Of a DNA stretch of 64,000 nt, positions 9,501-17,122 are shown one piece after another. The position numbers were made by a program, and so were the translations under genes. Numbering within the stretch: position 1 is the stretch's first letter; each line of letters begins with the position of its first letter. Location: positions 80,601 to 144,600 of the forward strand of contig NZ_JAZDUE010000016.1 of NCBI RefSeq assembly GCF_036350515.1, read 5' to 3'. The notes under the pieces were generated by a model that saw nothing but the letters and a program-made list of their open reading frames with translations, had not been told where the DNA came from and did not search any database. The DNA is from Gordonia prachuapensis. GTDB taxonomy: Bacteria > Actinomycetota > Actinomycetes > Mycobacteriales > Mycobacteriaceae.

Positions 9501-9779
9501 ATGCGCGCTCTGAGACCGTGTTACGCGAGGCCCAGCACCTTCTTCGGTCCGACAAGCTCTTTCAGAGCAAGCGTCACCCTGCTCCTCAGCCTGGTGGTCT
9601 GGCTCGTACCGGGTGCGCTCTGGGTCGTCATCCTCGTGCTGATCGGGGCGTGTCTTGGTCTCGTCGCGTTGGGTACACCAGGAGTGATCCGTCAGATCGG
9701 CTCCGGCCTGCTCGTAGGTGCTCTCGCTACACCTCTCGGTGTCATATTCGCGTTCGTTTCCAGTTCGGTCGGGATGTGA
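9501..9779 (+). CDS. Small membrane protein, possibly frameshifted at its 5' end
   Basis: Residues 29-90 contain two hydrophobic segments separated by a short turn, so a two-helix membrane protein is plausible. The stop overlaps the GTG of the following lipoprotein gene (GTGA). The first 28 residues look unlike protein sequence for this genome. An alternative start, ATG at 9494 in another frame, gives a charged helical N-terminus (MTDARSETVLREAQHLL...) that would need a frame change near 9560-9580 to reach the hydrophobic part. Either the N-terminus shown is wrong or the gene is broken. The 235 bp upstream hold no other gene I can support. Confidence 0.4.
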   Translation: MRALRPCYARPSTFFGPTSSFRASVTLLLSLVVWLVPGALWVVILVLIGACLGLVALGTPGVIRQIGSGLLVGALATPLGVIFAFVSSSVGM

Positions 9780-10417
9780 TTCATCAACCCACTCCCGGCG
9801 GCGCCTCCAAACCGCGGCGACAGGCATTACGAAAACGTCAACGAGGTCGCGCAATGTCGATAGTTGTAGGAGCAGGCGCGGTGGCCGTGTTGCTGTCGGC
9901 GTGCGGCAGCGATGAACCTGCACCGCTTCCCGGCTCCTCCGAGGTTGTCTCGGATGTCGAGCCGCTGACAGCCGAGCAGGCGCACGCCGTCCGCACCTCC
10001 GGGCGTGAGCTGATGCAGTCAGTGATCGATCCCGTCTCCCCAGCCGGCCTTGTACCGCGCTCAACCGCATCGTCGGAGCGATGGTCCAAGTGCGAAGCCA
10101 AGACCAGCGGACTCACCGCCGGAGGCAACTACAACGGTGTCAAGTACATCGCCGACATCCGGTTCGAACCCGAGGACGAGGTGCCGGCCGACGAAGTCCG
10201 CAATCTCTTGGGCTCGCTGCCGATCACGTGGAGCGGCGACCCGCCAGACCGAGGCACCAGCGACATCTACTCGGTCCGTATCGAAAATACTTCGCCGCTA
10301 CGGATCATTGTCAGCAGCCCCTGCTACTTCCTGCAGGACGCCGACGACACCGGCACAATCCCAAACTCGGCGATCACACAGGTGACCGGCTTCGTCAACC
10401 AGGACTGGAACCGATGA
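9776..10417 (+). CDS. Putative lipoprotein, copy 2
   Basis: Paralogue of the lipoprotein at 7753-8358: same lipobox (LLSAC), same KCEAK and PCYFLQDADDTG segments and nearly the same C-terminal 30 residues. I chose the GTG at 9776, which overlaps the stop of the small membrane gene. The ATG at 9854 is the alternative and would leave a very short n-region before the hydrophobic stretch. Immediately after its stop region the DNA repeats nine bases (ATGATGTCG) that begin the gene following copy 1, then diverges, which looks like a duplication boundary. No function recognised. Confidence 0.7.
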   Translation: MIHQPTPGGASKPRRQALRKRQRGRAMSIVVGAGAVAVLLSACGSDEPAPLPGSSEVVSDVEPLTAEQAHAVRTSGRELMQSVIDPVSPAGLVPRSTASSERWSKCEAKTSGLTAGGNYNGVKYIADIRFEPEDEVPADEVRNLLGSLPITWSGDPPDRGTSDIYSVRIENTSPLRIIVSSPCYFLQDADDTGTIPNSAITQVTGFVNQDWNR

Positions 10418-10420
10418 TGT

Positions 10421-10466
10421 CGTGACGGTCACGCTGAACGTCGTGAACCCACCGACCCGGATGTAG
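10421..10466 (-). pseudogene. Relic of an LppP/LprE-type gene
   Basis: These 46 bp match, with only a few mismatches, the segment at 11028-11072 inside the LppP/LprE-like gene, in the same orientation. Nothing else of that gene remains here. The relic directly follows the duplicated lipoprotein gene, so it probably marks a rearrangement junction. Confidence 0.55.
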
Positions 10467-10522
10467 CAACGGCATTGTGGACGCTTTGCTGGGCACGGAG
10501 CGAGGTGTCACCGCCCTTGGCT

Positions 10523-10825
10523 TTACTGTTCTGCGAGGCGATGATTCAATCGCGCCGACCACTCGGCGACAGCCCGCGCCGCCTCCTCGACCCACCGGTC
10601 ACGCTCGGTTTGCCGGTTCGCCCAGAACGTCGGCGACTGACCGAGCAAGTCACCTAGCCGTCGCGACAGCCCCGGGGTGATGTGTGCACGGCCCGCGACA
10701 ACGTTCGCGAGCAGATCCGCGGACACCCCGAGTCTGGCAGCGGCATCGTCGATCGTCAGTCCGGCATCGTGCAGGACATCACGCAGCTGCTCGCCTGGGG
10801 GAATGATCGCTGGATACTCGGACAC
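10523..10825 (-). CDS. HigA-family antitoxin-like HTH protein, orphan
   Basis: A 100-residue protein with a Xre/HigA helix-turn-helix in residues 10-65: PPGEQL start, DDAAARLGVS recognition region, then the LxxLLGQSPTFW tail typical of HigA addiction-module antidotes. In HigBA loci the toxin HigB (about 90-110 residues) normally lies just upstream of higA. No such frame exists in the 80 bp before this gene or after it. It is therefore an orphan that may act as a small transcriptional regulator, or the toxin has been lost. The family call is good; the role is uncertain. Confidence 0.75.
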   Translation of the reverse strand: MSEYPAIIPPGEQLRDVLHDAGLTIDDAAARLGVSADLLANVVAGRAHITPGLSRRLGDLLGQSPTFWANRQTERDRWVEEAARAVAEWSARLNHRLAEQ

Positions 10826-10903
10826 TGCAGCAAAGTAGCTCTCGAGGGCTTAGGCCGCGAGTGATTATGCGCGGCCTCGGGATCGGGTGGCCGTGCATGG
10901 TGG

Positions 10904-11455
10904 TCAACCCACCCCCGGCGGCAACTCCCCGAACCTGAACACCCGATCGAACACCTGGAAGAAGAACGACGACACCGGCCCGTCGGTCGGGTTGGCGTTC
11001 GCGTCGCCGGGCTGCGGCCAGCGGTAGGTGACGGTCACGCTGAACGGAGTGAACCCGCTGACCCGGGTGTAGCCCGTCGGACGATTCGCCACCCCGAGAT
11101 ACCTGCCCGGCCGGAACAGCAGGACCGCTACCGGCGACGACGCGGTGCCGCCCGAGGTGTCGAACGTCGCCCACATCAGGAACGGACAGTTCGGGGTGCG
11201 ATCCATTGACCGCGCCATCGACCCGCTCCTGGCCACCCAACGCAGATCCGATCGACCGAGCGGCGGCCCGATCTCACGCAGACCCCACTTCACCTCCGAC
11301 GAGTTCAGGTCCAGGCATAACCCGCGGCCCTCGGTGCCCGCGGCCGGAGTGCTGCCCGCCGGCGCGGCGGACGCGGCCGGCGCGGTCAGTGCGACGGTCA
11401 GCAGGACTGTCGCGGCGAGGAGAAAGGTGGCGAGGAATGATCGGCGAAATGGCAT
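10904..11455 (-). CDS. LppP/LprE-family secreted protein
   Basis: A 183-residue protein with a clear Sec signal peptide (RR, a long hydrophobic stretch, APAASAAPA cleavage region). The mature part resembles the LppP/LprE family: a strand with LLFRPGRYLG, then VTVTYRW and GPVSSFFF segments. There is no lipobox cysteine, so it is secreted rather than lipid-anchored. The function of the family is unknown; members are typical of mycolic-acid bacteria. Its 3' third is the source of the short relic at 10421-10466. Confidence 0.75.
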   Translation of the reverse strand: MPFRRSFLATFLLAATVLLTVALTAPAASAAPAGSTPAAGTEGRGLCLDLNSSEVKWGLREIGPPLGRSDLRWVARSGSMARSMDRTPNCPFLMWATFDTSGGTASSPVAVLLFRPGRYLGVANRPTGYTRVSGFTPFSVTVTYRWPQPGDANANPTDGPVSSFFFQVFDRVFRFGELPPGVG

Positions 11456-11523
11456 GAGTACTCCTGATATTCATCCCGACCTGGGTGAAGCGAGGTGCCA
11501 CTGAGGCAGGTGTGGTGGGTCAG

Positions 11524-12056
11524 TCATGGGATCTGAACGCGCACAGGCGGCTTCGGCAGGTACGGCCGGTGCGGCTGCACTGTGAGCTCGACGGGCCCTG
11601 AACCCGTGACCGGCTCCCGGTACATGAGTGTCCCGGCGAACGGGACCACGATGCCCGACACCCGACCGTGCACAGCACCCTTGGCGCCGGTTCTGAGATT
11701 GCGCCAGTGCACGGTCACTCCGACTCCGCATGGCGCCAACGATCCGGAGATGCCGTAGAACCCGCCCGACACCTGGATGTAGGTGGTCCGTGCGCGCGTC
11801 GGCGACGGCGAGGCCAGCAGGTTGATCACACCCCACAGAACGGTCCGTCCGCGACGGAGTAGATCGGGCCCGAGAGCACCGTCCGGTTCTGCGGCTGCGC
11901 CTCCGCCGTCGCCTGCACGGTCGTGACCGCGACGACGCACCCCGCGGCCACCGTGCACCCACGTAGGGCGAGGGTGCGCCATCGACCTGCGCGATGTCGC
12001 CCCGACCTCGACGACATCGAGGCGTTCTCGGTCTGCTGACCGTGTCGTTGTCGCAT
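11524..12056 (-). pseudogene. Exported protein broken by a frameshift
   Basis: One frame (start at 12056, or the inner ATG at 12017) encodes a signal-peptide-like N-terminus (GCTVAAGCVVAVTTVQATAEA) and ends at TGA near 11826 after GPFCGV. The frame offset by one base continues with the expected mature part (GVINLLASPSP... to PPVRVQIP) and stops at 11524. Both frames read 'GV' at the switch, beside a GGGG run near 11832-11835, so loss of one base would explain the break. Joined, it is a protein of about 175 residues of the same general type as the LppP/LprE neighbour, though I cannot place it in a family. A sequencing error is equally possible. Confidence 0.55.
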
Positions 12057-12210
12057 GTGTCGGTACTTTCTGCGGGTGAGCGCAGGACAGCGCGGAAGTG
12101 TGTGACACAGGTCATATCGGGGCGGGCCAGTGCGGCGTTACCGCGGCATGGACTCGTCCCGGCGACACGAATCGGATTGCTGCGTGGGTCGCTGTGGTCG
12201 GAGACGCGAC

Positions 12211-12561
12211 TCAGGCGGACTGGCGTCCGACGATGGTTTCCAGCAGATCGATGAACTGCGACAGGAACGCGTCCTCGCCGAAGGAGTTGAGCTTCCAGAA
12301 AATCGCCTGGCTGCCGCCGGACGTGATGGCGACAAGGCCCAGATCTCGTTCGCGTCCTACCAGTGTCACCGTGAGACTCAGGCGATTGGCGCCGACCATG
12401 CTGTACCGCTCGAAGACCATGGTCGAACAACGAACGTCACCGACGTTGAGGTCGCTCGAGTCCTCGAAGCTTGCCGACGAGCTGCCGGCGATGACGCCTC
12501 GGTGGATCGCGCGGAGGACTTCGTCGAAGTCGCCGGTGAATGTGCGCTCGTGTTTAGCCAT
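12211..12561 (-). CDS. DUF6054-family protein
   Basis: A 116-residue cytoplasmic protein that resembles the DUF6054 family: MAKHERTFTGDFDEVLR opening, SSASFEDSSDLN, RCSTMVFERYS and the C-terminal FLSQFIDLLET helix. No signal peptide or membrane segment. Function unknown. It appears to be a single-gene unit between the broken exported gene and a membrane-anchored protein. Confidence 0.65.
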   Translation of the reverse strand: MAKHERTFTGDFDEVLRAIHRGVIAGSSSASFEDSSDLNVGDVRCSTMVFERYSMVGANRLSLTVTLVGRERDLGLVAITSGGSQAIFWKLNSFGEDAFLSQFIDLLETIVGRQSA

Positions 12562-12615
12562 GTGCTGTGTCGATCCCGGTCGTGGTGATTGCTGGATCGT
12601 GGTGTTGCACTGCGG

Positions 12616-13641
12616 TCAGGGTGAAGGCCATGCCGGTGATTGCGGCAGAGTGGGGAATCCCTCCGGGCCGTCTAGTTCTGGGATCAACAAGGCTTCACGA
12701 TCGTCAGGCGTGATCGGGTTCTGGCCGCGGTACGCCGGGATCTGATCGAGCATGCCGGCTCCCCATTGTTTGCAGGGACGCTCGCTGACGGGCAGCTGGG
12801 GTGACGAGGGCGCAGCCCAGGGCACCGCGTCGAACTTCCACGGATAGAACACGTCGAACTGCGGGGCGCGCGTGCCTGTTCCCGGTGCAGCTTCGCGTCG
12901 AACGTTCGCTCGCGGATCCGCCGTTTGGGGTGGGAGTTTGGCCGTGAAACTGAACTCGTAGACGCTGAGGTAAGAGCTCTGTGGTTCCCAGGTGCCGACC
13001 TCGGCTCGGCCGTTGCGCAAGTAGCAGCCTCGTGCTGATACCTCGCTGTCAGAAGCCTGAATCTCCTCGATATTCGCGTACATGGTGCCGAATAGAGCAG
13101 GAAAGTCTCCTTCAGGACCTTCTGGGGCGTATAGGCAACCGATCCGGTTCTCGACGCTTGGCTTTGGAGCGGCAGCCACGGCGCCGGGATAAGCGGCTTG
13201 CCTCCCGTAAACCGACAATTGGCACGACTCGAGATACGCACGTGCAAGTTCGGCCGGTCTGCTGTGAAGATCAATGCCGTCGGCAGCTGACCAGACGAAA
13301 GTGTTGGGACCCGCAACGTCAGTGGGGAAGCGGTAGTCCTCGGGCGCGACAGGGGCAGGTGCGGTCCACGAGCTTGTAGTGAGCGATTCTTCAGCCGGCG
13401 TATCCGAAGTCGAGCAACCGGTCCCGGTGGCCAACAGCATGACGAGTACCGAGATCACACAGGCTGCGCGCTTAGCGGACGCAAACGGCTCCCTTTGCCC
13501 GGACGCCGCGTTCGGCATCGCCGCGTTGATCGTTGCGGTGTCGTCCGGTCGGGACGCCGATTCGGCGGAGCGCCCCATCCCCTCTACGGCGCCGGGGATG
13601 CTGTCTCCGGCACCTGGATTGGCGGTGAAATCCCCGCTCAT
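12616..13641 (-). CDS. Membrane-anchored or lipoprotein-like hypothetical protein
   Basis: A 341-residue protein. A disordered N-terminus of about 55 residues precedes one hydrophobic segment (AACVISVLVMLLATGTGC, near residues 58-76) ending in a lipobox-like GTGC. The remaining 260 residues are predicted extracytoplasmic, proline-rich, with several cysteines. The long cytoplasmic tail is unusual for a lipoprotein; a later start nearer the hydrophobic segment may be the true one, but no good Shine-Dalgarno decides it. No family recognised. Confidence 0.6.
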   Translation of the reverse strand: MSGDFTANPGAGDSIPGAVEGMGRSAESASRPDDTATINAAMPNAASGQREPFASAKRAACVISVLVMLLATGTGCSTSDTPAEESLTTSSWTAPAPVAPEDYRFPTDVAGPNTFVWSAADGIDLHSRPAELARAYLESCQLSVYGRQAAYPGAVAAAPKPSVENRIGCLYAPEGPEGDFPALFGTMYANIEEIQASDSEVSARGCYLRNGRAEVGTWEPQSSYLSVYEFSFTAKLPPQTADPRANVRREAAPGTGTRAPQFDVFYPWKFDAVPWAAPSSPQLPVSERPCKQWGAGMLDQIPAYRGQNPITPDDREALLIPELDGPEGFPTLPQSPAWPSP

Positions 13642-13751
13642 CGTTCCCCCCGATAGTCGTGCGAGCCGCGACTCGGGCAGATGCTACCGCGGATAGGTGG
13701 CCGAACCGGACCACCTGGCACAATCATCACCACCGACGAAGGAGGCAGACG

Positions 13752-14117
13752 ATGGCCGAGCATCGGATCTTCACCACGAGCTTCGCCAGCATCTACCCGC
13801 ACTATGTGGCCAAGGCCGAACGCAAAGGTCACACCAAGGCGGAGGTCGACCAGGTGATCACCTGGCTCACCGGCTACGACGATGCCGGCCTCGAGACGGT
13901 GCTCGCCGACGAGACCGACCTGAAGACCTTCTTCGCGCAGGCGCCCGCCTTCAACCCGAACGCCGAACTCATCACGGGCGTGATCTGCGGTCACCGAGTC
14001 GAGGACATCGAGGACCCGCTGATGCAGAAGATCCGCTACATGGACAAGCTCGTCGACGAGGTCGCCAAGGGCAAGAAGATGACGTCGATCCTGCGGGGCG
14101 CGACGCCGGCGACCTGA
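13752..14117 (+). CDS. DUF2200 family protein
   Basis: A 121-residue protein that matches the conserved DUF2200 pattern almost from its first residue: MAEHRIFTTSFASIYPHYV, then KAERKGHTKAEVD, ITWLTGYD, and the metal-like ITGVICGHRVEDIEDPLM segment. The ATG at 13752 is preceded by AAGGAGGCAG at a good distance, so the longer upstream reading is rejected. Function unknown; members are small, cytoplasmic and widespread. Confidence 0.85.
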   Translation: MAEHRIFTTSFASIYPHYVAKAERKGHTKAEVDQVITWLTGYDDAGLETVLADETDLKTFFAQAPAFNPNAELITGVICGHRVEDIEDPLMQKIRYMDKLVDEVAKGKKMTSILRGATPAT

Positions 14118-14201
14118 GGCCTAAGCTACCGACTGCTCGCCACCTCGGTGGTCCGGGGACCCGGCGGGGCACAGGTTCGGTGCCGGTAGTCGCGCGTCCA
14201 C

Positions 14202-15602
14202 TCACCAGATTCGATGCGGCAGTCCCCACGCCCGCAGTTCGTCGGCGAGCACCCGCCGGAACGTGTCGTCGTCGACGAAGCTCTTCTCATCGAATCCCGA
14301 CACGGTGACGGTCACGTCCGTGTCGGTGCGGGTCAGCCACGCCTGGACGCCGTCGCCGTACCGGTGGCGACCGGCGGGGTCGACGCCTTGTGCCATCCCA
14401 CGCACGGTCACGGCGTAAGCCCGGACCCCACCGATGACCAGGAGTTCCGGAGGTAATTGGCCGACGTTGGACGCGACCGCGTCGGGGTAGGCGGCATCCG
14501 AGCCGGACAGTCCGGCGAGCCGCGTGGGCGGCACCAACCACGCCAACGGCCGAAGATGCGCCATCGCCGAACGCTGCCCGCCCGCGAGCTTGGTGTAGGC
14601 CTGTCGGCACGCGTCGCGCACCGCGGTGAGGTCGGCGGCGGCCTTCGGCACCGGAGTGAGGTACAGCGTCACCCCGGCGACCGCGTTGCTCCGCTCGTCG
14701 CCCTCTGCGCGGTCGGACACGGGCAGGCCGACCTTCACCGGATTCTCCGGCGCCGTGTACCCGGCCGCGCGCAACATCCCGCACACGACCGCCACAAACA
14801 ACGAGTTGGCCGTGCCGCCGTGCCGACTTGCGATCTGGTCCCAGTCGTCGGCCGGGACCGTCGCCGTCGCCCACACCGGGGTGGCTGTCGGCGCGCGGTC
14901 GGCCAGCGGAGCGCGCGGTGGACGCGGATCGGTCGGGGTCTCGTCGCGGTCGCGGCGGATCGTTTGCCCAAGCACCCGCAGGAGCCCGAGGCTTGTCACG
15001 CCGACCTGGCGTGCCGCGTCGACCAGATCGGCCCGTCGCGACGTCTCCGGTGCGACCTGCACATGGGGGACCGGCCGATCTCCGGTGTTCTCGACGCCCA
15101 GCGCCTCGCACAAGCGCAGTGCAGCGGCAACCGCCTCGATACGAGCTGCCCCATCGGCGACGAGGTGCAGGGTGCACAACGACAGCACGGTGTGCCCGGA
15201 GCTCGTGACCGCGGCGCGCAGCCGCCAGCAGCGGCCGTCGTCGGGGTCGAGATCCACCGTGCGCAGTTCGGCCACCGCCCAGTCCGCCAGCTGCTCGTCG
15301 ACGATCGGCTCGTCGTCGAACGCCAATGGCACCGGCTGCGTGGCGCGCACCCAATACGGCCGTGCCCCCGGGACCCGTGCCTCGACCAGACGCCGATGCA
15401 GTCGGCCGTGGGTCAATGCGCTGTTCAGTTGTCGCAGGCTGTCTTTGGCAACTTCATCGGGAAAGGTCCACACCATCTGCTGGACCACCGACCAACCCAC
15501 GCCGCGATGCAGCAGCCAGAACGGCGCGTCCTCCTCGGTCAGCCGAGCGAGCGTCGGCACGGGATGAATGGGCGATGAGGAGTCTTCGATGCCATGCTGC
15601 AC
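14202..15602 (-). CDS. Condensation-fold acyltransferase-like protein
   Basis: A 466-residue protein of the chloramphenicol-acetyltransferase/condensation superfamily. The HxxxDG catalytic motif is present as HLVADG (H146, D150, G151), and a second-half NSLFVAVVCGML helix matches the latch region of PapA/wax-synthase/NRPS condensation enzymes. The extra His of the usual HHxxxDG is Leu, which many active enzymes tolerate. No carrier-protein, adenylation or polyketide gene lies nearby, so it is a stand-alone acyltransferase, perhaps modifying a lipid or glycolipid (inference). It starts with GTG; the 277 bp upstream of it contain nothing I recognise. Confidence 0.65.
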   Translation of the reverse strand: MQHGIEDSSSPIHPVPTLARLTEEDAPFWLLHRGVGWSVVQQMVWTFPDEVAKDSLRQLNSALTHGRLHRRLVEARVPGARPYWVRATQPVPLAFDDEPIVDEQLADWAVAELRTVDLDPDDGRCWRLRAAVTSSGHTVLSLCTLHLVADGAARIEAVAAALRLCEALGVENTGDRPVPHVQVAPETSRRADLVDAARQVGVTSLGLLRVLGQTIRRDRDETPTDPRPPRAPLADRAPTATPVWATATVPADDWDQIASRHGGTANSLFVAVVCGMLRAAGYTAPENPVKVGLPVSDRAEGDERSNAVAGVTLYLTPVPKAAADLTAVRDACRQAYTKLAGGQRSAMAHLRPLAWLVPPTRLAGLSGSDAAYPDAVASNVGQLPPELLVIGGVRAYAVTVRGMAQGVDPAGRHRYGDGVQAWLTRTDTDVTVTVSGFDEKSFVDDDTFRRVLADELRAWGLPHRIW

Positions 15603-15878
15603 ACCTCCATTGTCCAGATGCTGCCCGGGTTGTCGGCCTCTCCAGGTGCGATGTTCCGCACTCCCCCGGAGGTGTTGCCCACACGTGCGGCGACTGGAGG
15701 CGGTACCGCTTTCGCTCAGAGCGTCCGCGTCATCAACGGCATGGACGCGAACTCACCTGGTCGGTCGTGTCGGTCGACGAGTGCGTACAGCTCGCGGTCC
15801 CCCATTCCGTTGTGCCGGTGAGACTATACGGATCTCGATACGCACACGTGTCGGTCGCGTGAATGCAGTGGTGCCAGC

Positions 15879-16943
15879 TCACTTGTGGGTGGAGTCGGTT
15901 CCTGACGAGCGAACGTCGTCGATCGTCGACCGAGCCGAGCTATCCGAATGTCCGTCGCAAACGGTGTGCGTGGCCAGTGCGACGAGGTCGCGGGCATCGC
16001 TGGGCCGCTCATGACGTGGCCATCCATGCACGATGCGACGCCAAGGCGACGGCACCCCGTCCGCACCCCATCGAGCGCCGAGTAGTCCGCCGGCGATCGC
16101 GGCGACGGTGTCCGTGTCGTTGCCGATCCGAATGGCGGTGTGCAGCGCGTTCTGCAGATGCACCGATGGCAGAGTCTCGTCCGACGGTGTCTGGACAATC
16201 GCAGCCGCGGCCGCCTGCAGGGCGGTGACCGTGAAACCGTTGGGTGTGAACGTCTTCGGCTCCTGCCCAGCGGCTTCGTCGAGCCACTGTGCCCATCGGT
16301 CGGTGCGCTCGACGGGGAGCAAGTCGAGCCCGGCGCGGATGTCTATCCGCCCGTCGAGCACGGCGACTCGGATCGCCTCGCACCACAACACACACGAGTC
16401 GCCGGCCAGCGGGTCGGCGTGCGTCAGGGACGCGACGAGACGGGCCGCGTCGGCCAGGTGGTCGCGGTCGTCGAGGTGAGCCAACGCGACGGGCGCGGTC
16501 CGCATCAGTGCACCGTTGCCTGCGGAACGTGGGTGCGCGGTGGCGTAGTGGTCCGACTCCTCACGCATGACTCGGCCGGCGCCGCGCTCGCCCGCGTCGA
16601 GTCGATGGCGGGTGGCGCCGAGAACCGCCCGGGTCTGGTTGCCGACGTCCGGCGGGTTGCCATCGAACCAGCGTAGGAAGTTCTCGGCGATGGCGTCCAG
16701 CGCGTCGTCGGTGGTGAGATCCGCGCCGGTGGCCGCGACGAGCGCAATGGCCATCGCCATCGAGGTGTCGTCACTCCACTCGCCGGGCGCGAAGTCGCCG
16801 AGCCCGCCGCCCAGCATCTGCGGAGGCTCATCGTCGGGGAGGACGCGGGTCTCGAACTCGTAGGGCACGCCGAGGGCGTCGCCGACGGCGGTGCCGAGGA
16901 GAACGCCTGTGGCGCGGTCGAGTTGGGTGGGGGTGAGGTGCAC
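15879..16943 (-). CDS. ADP-ribosylglycohydrolase family protein (ARH/DraG-like)
   Basis: A 354-residue all-helical hydrolase. It carries the family signatures: GTAVGDALGVPYEF near residue 18, the metal-binding EWSDDTSMA near residue 56, NGALMRTAPVAL near residue 143, and the second metal site GNDTDTVAAIAGG near residue 275. The family removes ADP-ribose from proteins, DNA or small molecules. Downstream of a vWA gene on the same strand and near a Nudix-type NrtR regulator, it fits an ADP-ribose or NAD-linked module. Its substrate cannot be read from the sequence. Confidence 0.88.
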   Translation of the reverse strand: MHLTPTQLDRATGVLLGTAVGDALGVPYEFETRVLPDDEPPQMLGGGLGDFAPGEWSDDTSMAMAIALVAATGADLTTDDALDAIAENFLRWFDGNPPDVGNQTRAVLGATRHRLDAGERGAGRVMREESDHYATAHPRSAGNGALMRTAPVALAHLDDRDHLADAARLVASLTHADPLAGDSCVLWCEAIRVAVLDGRIDIRAGLDLLPVERTDRWAQWLDEAAGQEPKTFTPNGFTVTALQAAAAAIVQTPSDETLPSVHLQNALHTAIRIGNDTDTVAAIAGGLLGARWGADGVPSPWRRIVHGWPRHERPSDARDLVALATHTVCDGHSDSSARSTIDDVRSSGTDSTHK

Positions 16944-16966
16944 GGGGGCCTTTCTCGTGGGTGGTG

Positions 16967-17115
16967 TCGAGGTCTCGACTTCGACAGGCTCAGCCCGGCG
17001 GATACGCGTCGGGCTCGCAAGCTCGCACGTCGCTACTCGACCAGCGGTTAAGGGCCCCCAACCGTGGATCGAGTAGCGGCGAACGGAGTGAGTCGCGTAT
17101 CGAGATCGACCAACG
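16967..17115. repeat. Extragenic palindrome-type repeat
   Basis: The gap between the glycohydrolase and vWA genes is filled by a repeat of the type GATCGAGTAG ... GCGTATCGAGATC facing GATACGCG ... GGGCTCGCAAGCTCGC ... CGCTACTCGACCAGCGG. The two halves are approximate inverted copies (GCTACTCGA/TCGAGTAGC and CGTATCGAG/CTCGATACG-like words). The same words recur in the block at 63501-63851, so this is a dispersed family. It may also act as a transcript 3' end between the two genes. Confidence 0.7.
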
Positions 17116-17122
17116 GCAAGGA

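Noticed and set aside
10826..10903. A HigB toxin gene next to HigA
   Set aside because: The gap is only 78 bp and neither strand nor the downstream side has a frame of suitable length or motif.
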